Of a stretch of DNA of 64,000 nucleotides, positions 8,673 through 16,705 are shown one piece after another (the first letter of the stretch is position 1; the number at the start of each line of letters is the position of its first letter). A program made the position numbers and the translations under genes. Source of the DNA: Streptomyces sp. 378. GTDB lineage: Bacteria > Actinomycetota > Actinomycetes > Streptomycetales > Streptomycetaceae. The DNA is taken from contig NZ_JASKMS010000007.1 of the NCBI RefSeq assembly GCF_030124145.1, forward strand, positions 248,001 to 312,000. The letters are read 5' to 3'. The notes beneath the pieces were generated by a model, which was not told where the DNA came from, did not search any database, and saw only the letters and a program-made list of their open reading frames with translations.

Positions 8673-10361
8673 ATGACGCCGAACGCCGCCTCCGCCTCCT
8701 CCGGACCGAGCCGGAGAAGTTTCCTCGCCTCCACGGCGGTCGCCACCGCAGCGGTGGCGGGGGGGATGCCGCTGCTTGCCGCGTGTGGCGGTGGTCAGGA
8801 GGGACAGAAGGACGGGGCCACGTCCGGGAAGGACGCGGAGAAGCTCCTTCCGGCGTTCGTGGCGTCCAGCGTCGTGGCGCCGGACATCCCCGCCAAGAAC
8901 GGCTCGGCGGCCGGCTTCACCAAGGCGATCCCGACGGCCGACCTGAAGACCTCGGTGCCGAAGAAGCTCGGCAGCGGCGGCACGCTGAAGATCATGGCCC
9001 CGTTCTGGGGCACGCCGCCGAAGGGCGACAACCCCTACTACACCGCGATGAACGAGGCCATCGGCGTCAAGGTCGCCTGGCAGAACCAGGACGGCGTCAC
9101 CTACGACCAGAAGCTCGGCGCGGTCCTCGCCTCCAGTGACATCCCCGACGCCGTGGTGGTGCCCGGCTGGAACCTGAACGGCCGGATCCCCAGCGCCGTC
9201 AACGCCAAGTTCGCCGACCTCGGCCCCTACCTGTCGGGCGACAAGGTCAAGGAGTACCCGAACCTCGCGGCCGTCCCCACCGAGGCCTGGCAGCGCGGCA
9301 TCTTCGGCGGCAAGCTGCGCGCGATCCCGATGCCCGGCTCCTACGTCACCGACATCGCGCCCCTGTACCGCAGGGACCTCTTCAAGAAGAAGGGCTACAG
9401 CGTCCCCAAGAGCCCGGACGAGTTCCTGTCCTGGGCCAAGGAGGCCACCGACGCCAGGTCGAAGCTCTGGGCCTGCGACGACATGAAGTGGACGGCGTTC
9501 AACGTCTTCGGCGTCCTGCCGGGCAGCGACAAGGCGCTGTGGTGGAACATGGACGGCGACAAGCTGATCAACCGCATCGAGACCGACGAGTACCTCGAAG
9601 CCCTGGAGTGGGTCCGCAAGCTCTACGCGGCCAAGGTGGTCCACCCGGACGCGGTCAACGGCAAGGCGGGCGGCACCTCGGGCAACCGCTTCACCGCCGG
9701 AGAGGTGCTGGTCTACAACAACAACATCTCCGACTGGTGGGGCAAGACGGCCGAGCAGGGCACCAGGGACTCGGACTTCGACATGGCCGCGTTCGACATC
9801 TTCGGCCCCGACGGCGGCGACCCCACGCTCTGGGCGGGCCAGCCGGCCAACATCTTCACCTTCATCAGCAACAAGGCCTCCGAGCAGCAGATCAAGGACT
9901 TCCTCGCCGTCTGCAACTTCTGCGCCGCCCCGTACGGCACCAAGGAGTTCATGCTCACCGCCTACGGCGTCGAGGGCACCGACTACGAGTTCAAGGGCGG
10001 CCTGCCCACCAAGACCCAGCAGGGCATCAACGAGGTCAACGGCGCCTTCGACTACACCGGCAACCCCGCCCCGTACATCGCCTACCCGGATCTTCCCGAC
10101 GTCACCCGGGGCATGGTCGAGTGGCAGCAGCGCATGGGCGCCTTCACCAAGAAGTCCTCCTTCTTCGGGCTGACCGTCACCGAGCCCAACCGCTGGGCCA
10201 ACCTCGCCGACGACTTCGAGCAGCTGGAGGACGACGTCGTGCGCGGCCGCAAGAAGATCAGTGACGTGCAGCAGGCGGTCTCCGACTGGAAGAGCAAGGG
10301 CGGCGACGATCTGCGGGACTGGTACAAGAAGCTGCTCGACGACACCGGCTCGGCGAAGTGA
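8673..10361 (+). CDS. ABC sugar importer lipoprotein (oligosaccharide-binding protein)
   Basis: This 562-residue family-1 extracellular solute-binding protein begins with a twin-arginine-type signal (SRRSFLAS) and a lipobox ending LLAAC, so it should be a lipid-anchored protein outside the membrane. The length and pattern fit the LplA-like group that carries large oligosaccharides. The two permeases follow directly at 10388 and 11422, forming one operon. No ATPase gene is present; Streptomyces importers of this class usually share the ATPase MsiK. Given the neighbouring GH74, GH12, GH31, GH42 and GH95 genes, the likely ligands are xyloglucan oligosaccharides. This is inferred from context only. 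The ATG has AAGGG upstream with good spacing. Confidence 0.9.
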   Translation: MTPNAASASSGPSRRSFLASTAVATAAVAGGMPLLAACGGGQEGQKDGATSGKDAEKLLPAFVASSVVAPDIPAKNGSAAGFTKAIPTADLKTSVPKKLGSGGTLKIMAPFWGTPPKGDNPYYTAMNEAIGVKVAWQNQDGVTYDQKLGAVLASSDIPDAVVVPGWNLNGRIPSAVNAKFADLGPYLSGDKVKEYPNLAAVPTEAWQRGIFGGKLRAIPMPGSYVTDIAPLYRRDLFKKKGYSVPKSPDEFLSWAKEATDARSKLWACDDMKWTAFNVFGVLPGSDKALWWNMDGDKLINRIETDEYLEALEWVRKLYAAKVVHPDAVNGKAGGTSGNRFTAGEVLVYNNNISDWWGKTAEQGTRDSDFDMAAFDIFGPDGGDPTLWAGQPANIFTFISNKASEQQIKDFLAVCNFCAAPYGTKEFMLTAYGVEGTDYEFKGGLPTKTQQGINEVNGAFDYTGNPAPYIAYPDLPDVTRGMVEWQQRMGAFTKKSSFFGLTVTEPNRWANLADDFEQLEDDVVRGRKKISDVQQAVSDWKSKGGDDLRDWYKKLLDDTGSAK

Positions 10362-10387
10362 CCCGGGGCTGAAGCAAGGAGAAGGCC

Positions 10388-11425
10388 GTGTCGCACAGCA
10401 CGGTGCCTCGGAGTGAGACCGAGGCGCAGACGAGCGCGAAGACTCCGGAGGGGTCCGGCACCGCCGGGCCCGCGCCCCGGGGCGAGAAGGTCTCCGGGAA
10501 GCTGAGTCTCCGGCTCAGATTCAAGCGTGACCGCACGCTGCTCCTGATGACGTTGCCGGCCGTGCTGCTGGTACTGGTCTTCAACTACATACCGATCCTC
10601 GGCAACGTGGTCGCCTTCCAGGACTACGACCCGTACCTCAGCGAAAACGGCTTCGTCGCCATCTTCGAGAGCCCCTGGATCGGCGTCGAGCAGTTCGAGC
10701 GGATCTTCGCGGACTCGGCCTTCTGGCACGCGGTGCAGAACACCTTCATGTTCTTCTTCCTCCAGCTGGTGCTGTACTTCCCGATCCCGATCCTGCTCGC
10801 GCTGCTCATCAACAGTGTGGTCAGGCCCCGGGTCCGGGCGGTCGCCCAGGCGGTCATGTACCTGCCGCACTTCTTCTCCTGGGTCCTGGTCGTCACGGTC
10901 TTCATGCAGATCTTCGGCGGCGCCGGCATCATCGCGCAGACGCTCCGCCAGCACGGCTACCAGGGCTTCGACCTGATGACCAACCCGGAGCTCTTCAAGT
11001 ACCTGGTCACGTTCGAGACGATCTGGAAGGACGCCGGCTGGGGCATCATCGTCTTCCTCGCCGCGCTGTCGTCCGTCTCCAACGACCTGTACGAGGCCGC
11101 CGCCATGGACGGTGCCGGCCGCTGGCGGCGCATCTGGCACATCACCCTGCCCGCCCTGCGCCCGGTGATCGCCCTGCTGCTGGTGCTGCGCGTCGGCGAT
11201 GCCCTCACCGTCGGGTTCGAGCAGTTCCTGCTCCAACGACAAGCCGTGGGACCGGGCGCCTCCGACGTCCTCGACACCTATGTGTGGTGGAACGGCATCC
11301 GCAACCAGGACTTCAGCTATGCCGCTGCCGCCGGCCTCGTCAAGGGCGTGGTGGGCCTGGCCCTGGTGCTGACCGCGAACAAGGTCGCCCATCTCATGGG
11401 CGAGCAGGGGGTGTACAAGAAATGA
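10388..11425 (+). CDS. ABC sugar importer permease, LplB-like
   Basis: This 345-residue inner-membrane permease has about six hydrophobic segments and the binding-protein-dependent transport signature EAAAMDGAGRWRRIWHITLP near residue 240. The N-terminal ~50 residues are polar and variable. It starts with GTG behind AAGGAGAAGG. Its stop overlaps the next permease start in an ATGA, which shows translational coupling. It forms half of the membrane channel for the upstream lipoprotein. Confidence 0.92.
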   Translation: MSHSTVPRSETEAQTSAKTPEGSGTAGPAPRGEKVSGKLSLRLRFKRDRTLLLMTLPAVLLVLVFNYIPILGNVVAFQDYDPYLSENGFVAIFESPWIGVEQFERIFADSAFWHAVQNTFMFFFLQLVLYFPIPILLALLINSVVRPRVRAVAQAVMYLPHFFSWVLVVTVFMQIFGGAGIIAQTLRQHGYQGFDLMTNPELFKYLVTFETIWKDAGWGIIVFLAALSSVSNDLYEAAAMDGAGRWRRIWHITLPALRPVIALLLVLRVGDALTVGFEQFLLQRQAVGPGASDVLDTYVWWNGIRNQDFSYAAAAGLVKGVVGLALVLTANKVAHLMGEQGVYKK

Positions 11426-12375
11426 GCGCCGTCCTCGACAAGCCGGCCGGCGAGCAGCCGCCGGTGAAGAAGCCCAGCCCCTGGGCGGCCCCGCCTCGCC
11501 CGGCCTGGGAGGAGGAGCCGGCCAAGGCCGGGCTCGCGGGCAAGGGACTCGTCCTGGGCATCGCCTGCTTCTCGATCCTCTTCCCCCTGTGGATCGTCAT
11601 CGTCACCAGTCTCCAGTCCAAGCAGACCATCGACGAGGCAGGTGGTCTGGTGGTGATCCCGAAGGGCATCACCTTCATCGCCTACCAGGAACTCCTCAGC
11701 GGCGGCCAGGTGCAGAGGGCCGCGCTGGTCAGCGTCGGTGTGACGCTGGTCGGCACGCTGTTCAGCATGACCGTCTCGGTCCTGTGCGCCTACGGTCTCT
11801 CCCGCGTCGGCTCGCTCGGCCACCGTTGGATCCTGATGGCCCTGCTCGCGACGATGTTCTTCGGCGCGGGGCTGATCCCGACCTACCTGCTGGTGCAGGC
11901 CCTCGGCCTGACCGACACCTACCTGGCGCTGATCCTGCCCAGTGCGGTGAGCGTCTTCAACATCCTGGTGCTGCGCGCGTTCTTCATGAACATCTCCCAG
12001 GAACTGATCGACAGCGCCCGCATCGACGGCGCGGGCGACTGGCGCATCCTGTGGAAGATCGTGATGCCGCTCTCGCGGGCGGTCCTCGCGGTGATCGCGC
12101 TCTTCTACGCGGTCGGCTACTGGAGCGCCTGGTTCAACGCGTCGATCTACCTGACCGACCAGGACATGATGCCGCTGCAGAACGTGATGATCCAGCTGGT
12201 CCAGAAGCAGGAACGCCCGGTCGGTCTCGCCGCCCAGGTCAACACCGGGGAACTTTCCGCCCTCGCCCTCCAGATGGCCGTCATGGTGATGGCCCTCCTG
12301 CCGGTCGCAGTCCTCTCTCCCTTCGTCCAGAAGCACTTCAAGAAGGGCATGCTCACCGGCGCGGTGAAGGGCTGA
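11422..12375 (+). CDS. ABC sugar importer permease, YtcP/carbohydrate type
   Basis: This second permease has 317 residues and several membrane segments. The EAA-loop signature SARIDGAGDWRILWKIVMP is in its second half. The ATG overlaps the previous stop as ATGA. The first ~40 residues form a proline-rich cytoplasmic tail. Together with the preceding permease it builds the channel; energy must come from an ATPase encoded elsewhere. A long inverted repeat follows the gene, so the importer operon probably ends here, at least in part. Confidence 0.92.
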   Translation: MSAVLDKPAGEQPPVKKPSPWAAPPRPAWEEEPAKAGLAGKGLVLGIACFSILFPLWIVIVTSLQSKQTIDEAGGLVVIPKGITFIAYQELLSGGQVQRAALVSVGVTLVGTLFSMTVSVLCAYGLSRVGSLGHRWILMALLATMFFGAGLIPTYLLVQALGLTDTYLALILPSAVSVFNILVLRAFFMNISQELIDSARIDGAGDWRILWKIVMPLSRAVLAVIALFYAVGYWSAWFNASIYLTDQDMMPLQNVMIQLVQKQERPVGLAAQVNTGELSALALQMAVMVMALLPVAVLSPFVQKHFKKGMLTGAVKG

Positions 12376-12430
12376 CGCCCTGACGGATCACGGGCGGGGA
12401 ACAGCTGTCATCGGTCGGCCGCGGGGTCGT

Positions 12431-12472
12431 CGTGGCTGTTCCGCAGGCGGCTCCGCCTGCGGAACAGCCACG
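12431..12472. terminator. Perfect 42-base inverted repeat after importer operon
   Basis: Twenty-base arms (12431-12450 and 12453-12472) are perfectly complementary and separated by CT. The hairpin lies 55 bases after the permease stop and 49 bases before the GH74 start. It lacks a U-run, as is common in actinobacterial terminators, and may attenuate rather than end transcription into the hydrolase genes. Confidence 0.75.
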
Positions 12473-12521
12473 CCCCTCAGCACGCTTCACTCTCCCCCTT
12501 CCGAGAACAACGAGGTATGTC

Positions 12522-14741
12522 ATGTGCACGTCCCCCCTCAGCAGACGAGCCGTTCTCGCCGGGACCGCGGCCGCGGCCGCGCTCACCAGCGTCCCGTTCC
12601 TCCCGGCGCGCTCGTACGCCGCCGAGAGCGCGCCCGGCGCCGCCACCTCCGCCTACCGCTGGCGCACCGCGGTCATGGGCGGCACCGGCTTCGTCACCGG
12701 TGTCCTCTTCCACCCCTCGGTCCGCGGTCTCGCCTACGCCCGGACCGACATCGGCGGTGCCTACCGCTGGGACGACCGGACCGACCGGTGGATCCCGCTG
12801 ACCGACCACATCGGCTGGGACGACTGGAACCTGCTCGGTGTGGAGGCCATGGCCGTCGATCCGGCCCATCCGAACCGGCTGTACCTCGCTCTGGGTACGT
12901 ACGCGCAGTCCTGGGCCGGCAACGGGGCGGTGCTGCGGTCCGAGGACCGGGGCGCCACCTGGAAGCGCACCGACCTCACGGTGAAGCTCGGGGCCAACGA
13001 GGACGGGCGCGGGTGCGGTGAGCGGCTGCTCGTCGACCCGTGCAACAGCGACACCCTGTGGCTCGGCACCCGCCACGACGGGCTGCTCAAGTCGACCGAC
13101 CGAGGGGCCACGTGGCAGGCCGCGAGCTTCCCGGCCGCGCCGAGCGCCACCGGCCAGGGCATCACGCTCCTCGTCGCCGCGGGCCGCACCGTCTACGCCG
13201 GCTGGGGCGACTCCGACGGTACCTCCGCGAACCTCTACCGAACCTCCGACGGCACCACCTGGAAGGCCGTCCCCGGGCAGCCCGAGGGCACCGCCGCCAA
13301 GGTCCCGGTGCGGGCCGCGTACGACCGGCACACGCGCGAGCTGTACGTGACGTACGCCAACGCTCCCGGCCCGAACGGGCAGTCCGACGGCAGTGTGCAC
13401 AAACTGCGGACGACGAACGGGAAGTGGACCGAGGTCACTCCGGTCAAGCCCGGCGGGCCGACGAGCGACGGCGGGACCGACTCCTTCGGCTACGGCGGTG
13501 TCGCCGTCGACGCCCGTCGGCCCGGCACGCTCGTCGTCTCCACCAACAACCGCTGGTCGCTGATCGACACCCTGTACCGGAGCACCGACGGCGGCCGCAC
13601 CTGGACGTCCCTGAAGGACACGGCCGTCCTCGACGTCTCCGAGACGCCGTTCCTCACGTTCGGCGCCGACAAGCCCAAGTTCGGCTGGTGGATCCAGGCC
13701 GTCGGCCTCGACCCCTACGACTCGCGGCACATCGTCTACGGCACCGGCGCGACTCTCTACGGCACGCGGGACCTGAGGAACTGGGCCCCGCAGATCCGTG
13801 GACTGGAGGAGACGTCCGTGCGCCAGCTGATCTCGCCTCCGACCGGGGAGGCACATCTGATCAGCGGGAACGGGGACATCGGCGTGATGTACCACGAGTC
13901 GCTCACGGCATCGCCCTCGCGCGGCATGGCGTCGAACCCGGTGTTCGGCTCGGCGACGGGACTCGCCCAGGCCGCGGCCAAGCCGGCGTACGTCGTCCGG
14001 TCCGGCTGGGGCGACCGCGGCAACGGCGCCTACTCGAACGACGGCGGCAAGACCTGGGCGCCCTTCAAGGCACAGCCCGCCATCGCCAAGGACGCGCCGG
14101 GGCCGATCGCCGCCAACGCCGACGGCAGCGTGCTGCTGTGGTCCTTCTCGCACTGGGACGGCACCAGGTACCCGGCCCACCGCTCGGCGGACAACGGCGC
14201 CACCTGGACCGAGGTCACCTCCTACCCGAAGGGCGCCGCCCCGGTCGCGGACCCGGTCGATCCGAAGCGCTTCTACGCCTTCGACACCACCACCGGCACC
14301 CTCCACGCCAGCACCGACGGCGGCCGGACCTTCACCGCCCGGGCCACCGGCCTGAACTCGGGCGACACCGAGTTCCAGCTGGCCGCGGCGCCCGGACGGT
14401 CCGGAGACCTGTGGCTGAGCCTCAAGGGGAACGGGCTGTACCGCTCCACCGACGGTGGCGCGACCTTCACCAAGGTCGGCAGCTGCCGGTCCTCGTACGC
14501 CCTCGGTTTCGGCAAGGCCGCCCGGGGCGCCTCCTACCCGGCGGTCTACATGGTCGGCTCGACCGAGACCATCACGGCCGTGTACCGCTCCGACGACGAG
14601 GCGAAGACCTGGGTGCGGGTCAACGACGACCAGCACCAGTGGGGCTGGATCGGCGCGGCCATCACCGGCGACCCGCGTGTCCACGGCCGGGTCTACGTCG
14701 CCACCAACGGGCGTGGCGTCCAGTACGGGGAGCCCGCCTGA
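12522..14741 (+). CDS. GH74 endo-xyloglucanase, secreted by Tat signal
   Basis: The 739-residue protein begins with a twin-arginine-type export signal (SRRAVLAGTAAAAAL). It then shows the paired seven-bladed propeller pattern of GH74: repeated STDGGRTW-like blade motifs, the hallmark TDIGGAYRW with probable catalytic D76, and NGDIGVMYH with probable catalytic D452. GH74 enzymes cut the beta-1,4-glucan backbone of xyloglucan. No carbohydrate-binding module is attached. The ATG at 12522 follows CGAGG; an in-frame upstream start at 12432 would place coding sequence over the terminator hairpin. Its stop overlaps the next start in TGATG, so it is coupled to the GH42 gene. Confidence 0.92.
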   Translation: MCTSPLSRRAVLAGTAAAAALTSVPFLPARSYAAESAPGAATSAYRWRTAVMGGTGFVTGVLFHPSVRGLAYARTDIGGAYRWDDRTDRWIPLTDHIGWDDWNLLGVEAMAVDPAHPNRLYLALGTYAQSWAGNGAVLRSEDRGATWKRTDLTVKLGANEDGRGCGERLLVDPCNSDTLWLGTRHDGLLKSTDRGATWQAASFPAAPSATGQGITLLVAAGRTVYAGWGDSDGTSANLYRTSDGTTWKAVPGQPEGTAAKVPVRAAYDRHTRELYVTYANAPGPNGQSDGSVHKLRTTNGKWTEVTPVKPGGPTSDGGTDSFGYGGVAVDARRPGTLVVSTNNRWSLIDTLYRSTDGGRTWTSLKDTAVLDVSETPFLTFGADKPKFGWWIQAVGLDPYDSRHIVYGTGATLYGTRDLRNWAPQIRGLEETSVRQLISPPTGEAHLISGNGDIGVMYHESLTASPSRGMASNPVFGSATGLAQAAAKPAYVVRSGWGDRGNGAYSNDGGKTWAPFKAQPAIAKDAPGPIAANADGSVLLWSFSHWDGTRYPAHRSADNGATWTEVTSYPKGAAPVADPVDPKRFYAFDTTTGTLHASTDGGRTFTARATGLNSGDTEFQLAAAPGRSGDLWLSLKGNGLYRSTDGGATFTKVGSCRSSYALGFGKAARGASYPAVYMVGSTETITAVYRSDDEAKTWVRVNDDQHQWGWIGAAITGDPRVHGRVYVATNGRGVQYGEPA

Positions 14742-16705
14742 TGCCCGACCTGCGTGACGCCGCCCGGGGCCGTCTCCTCTTCGGGGGCGACTACAACCCG
14801 GAGCAGTGGCCCGAGGAGACCTGGCACGAGGACGTCCGGCTGATGCAGGCCGCCGGCGTCAACTCGGTCACCCTCGGTGTCTTCTCCTGGTCGACGCTGG
14901 AACCGGAACCGGGCGCACGGGAATTCGGCTGGCTGGACACGCTGATGGACCTGATGCACGACAACGGCATCGGCGTCGTCCTCGCCACCCCGACCTCCGC
15001 GCCCCCGCCCTGGATGGGCCGGCTGCACCCCGACACCCTGCCGGTCACCGAGGAGGGCCGCACCGAGTGGTGGGGCGGCCGGCAGCACTTCTCGCACTCC
15101 AGCGCCACCTACCGGCGCTACGCCGCCGCCATCACCGAGGACCTGGCCGCCCGCTACGGCGGCCACCCGGCCCTCACCATGTGGCACATCAACAACGAGT
15201 ACTGCACCTTCGACTACGGCGACGAGGCCGCGGCCGCCTTCCGCCGCTGGCTGCGGGAGAAGTACGGCACGCTCGACGCCCTCAACGAGGCCTGGGGCAC
15301 CGCCTTCTGGAGCCAGGGCTACGACACCTGGGACGGCATCCTGCCGCCTCGCCTGCCGCACTACATGCGCAACCCCGGTCAGGTCCTGGACTTCCGGCGC
15401 TTCACCTCCGACATGCTCCTGGAGTGCTACACCGCCGAGCGGGACATCGTCCGCCGCCACACCCCGCACCTGCCGGTCACCAGCAACTTCATGCCGCTGT
15501 GGTTCGGGCAGGACGCGTGGCGCTGGGCGGAGGAGGAGGACGTCGTCTCCGTCGACCTCTACCCGGACCCGCGCGACCCGCTCGGCGCCCAGAACGGCGC
15601 TCTGGTCCAGGACATGACCCGCTCCCAGGCCCGGGGACCGTGGATGCTCATGGAGCAGGCCGCCGGGCCGGTCAACTGGCGGGGCGTGAACCACCCCAAG
15701 CCGCGCGGCCTCAACCGGCTGTGGTCCCTGCAGGCCGTGGCCCGGGGCGCCGACGCCGTCTGCTACTTCCAGTGGCGGCAGTCCCGGCAGGGCGCGGAGA
15801 AGTTCCACTCCGGCATGGTCAGCCACGCCGGGGAGGAGGGCCGGACGTACCAGGAGGTCAAGCAGCTCGGCGCGGACCTGGCGCGGATCGCCCCCGAGGT
15901 GACCGGCCGGCACCTCACCGCCGGCATCGCCGTGCTGCACGACTGGCACGCCTGGTGGGCCGGTGCCCAGGACGGCCGCCTGTCCAGCCAGGTGGAGTAC
16001 CCGGACGTCCTGCGCGCCTGGCACCGGGCCCTGTGGCAGGCGCACCTCACCACCGACTTCGCCCACCCCGAGCACGACCTGACGCCGTACCCGGTGGTCG
16101 TGGTGCCGCAGCTGTACGCGCTCACCGACGCGGCGATCGACAACCTCCTCGCCTACGTACGGCAGGGCGGCACGCTGGTCTGCGGGTTCCTCACCGGTGT
16201 CGCCGACGAGGACGACCGGGTGCGCACCGGCGGCATGGACGCCCGGCTGCGGGAGCTGCTCGGCATCCGCACGCTGCACGAGTGGTGGCCGCTGGACGCG
16301 GGGGAGACCGTGGCGTGCGAGGGCTTCCGGGGCACGCTGTGGTCCGAGGAGATCGAGCCCGCCGACCCCGACGGCACGACCTGCTACAAGGGCGGCGAAC
16401 TGGACGGCATGCCCGCCGTCCTGCGCAAGGGCCGGGCCTGGTACGTCTCCACGCTCCCCGAGCCCGAGGCCCTGCGCGATCTGCTGGCCCGGATCGCCGG
16501 TGACGCGGGCATCCGGCCGGTGCTCGACGGCCTCCCCGAGCAGGTCGAGGCCGTACGCCGGGGCGAGGTGCTGTTCGTGCTCAACCACGGCCGCGAGCCG
16601 GTGACCGTCGAGGTGCCCGGCACCCACCGGGACCTGCTGACCGGGACCGATGTCACCGACCGGATCACCCTGGGCCGCTACGGGGCGGCGGTACTCGGGC
16701 CATGA
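14741..16705 (+). CDS. GH42 beta-galactosidase
   Basis: This 654-residue enzyme has the GH42 barrel, with acid/base E153 in WHINNEYC and nucleophile E305 in MLMEQAAG. The trimerisation domain and short C-terminal beta domain follow. GGDYNPEQWP near the N-terminus is a family hallmark. There is no signal peptide, so it works in the cytoplasm. In xyloglucan breakdown it would remove beta-1,2-galactose from imported oligosaccharides. It is translationally coupled on both sides (TGATG with GH74, ATGA with GH95). GH42 enzymes also act on other galactosides, so the xyloglucan role rests on context. Confidence 0.92.
   Translation: MPDLRDAARGRLLFGGDYNPEQWPEETWHEDVRLMQAAGVNSVTLGVFSWSTLEPEPGAREFGWLDTLMDLMHDNGIGVVLATPTSAPPPWMGRLHPDTLPVTEEGRTEWWGGRQHFSHSSATYRRYAAAITEDLAARYGGHPALTMWHINNEYCTFDYGDEAAAAFRRWLREKYGTLDALNEAWGTAFWSQGYDTWDGILPPRLPHYMRNPGQVLDFRRFTSDMLLECYTAERDIVRRHTPHLPVTSNFMPLWFGQDAWRWAEEEDVVSVDLYPDPRDPLGAQNGALVQDMTRSQARGPWMLMEQAAGPVNWRGVNHPKPRGLNRLWSLQAVARGADAVCYFQWRQSRQGAEKFHSGMVSHAGEEGRTYQEVKQLGADLARIAPEVTGRHLTAGIAVLHDWHAWWAGAQDGRLSSQVEYPDVLRAWHRALWQAHLTTDFAHPEHDLTPYPVVVVPQLYALTDAAIDNLLAYVRQGGTLVCGFLTGVADEDDRVRTGGMDARLRELLGIRTLHEWWPLDAGETVACEGFRGTLWSEEIEPADPDGTTCYKGGELDGMPAVLRKGRAWYVSTLPEPEALRDLLARIAGDAGIRPVLDGLPEQVEAVRRGEVLFVLNHGREPVTVEVPGTHRDLLTGTDVTDRITLGRYGAAVLGP

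Noticed and set aside
14264..14273. GAAGCGCTTC core of the LacI operator inside GH74
   Set aside because: Only the central 10 bases match, the outer bases differ and it lies inside codons, so I do not count it as an operator.
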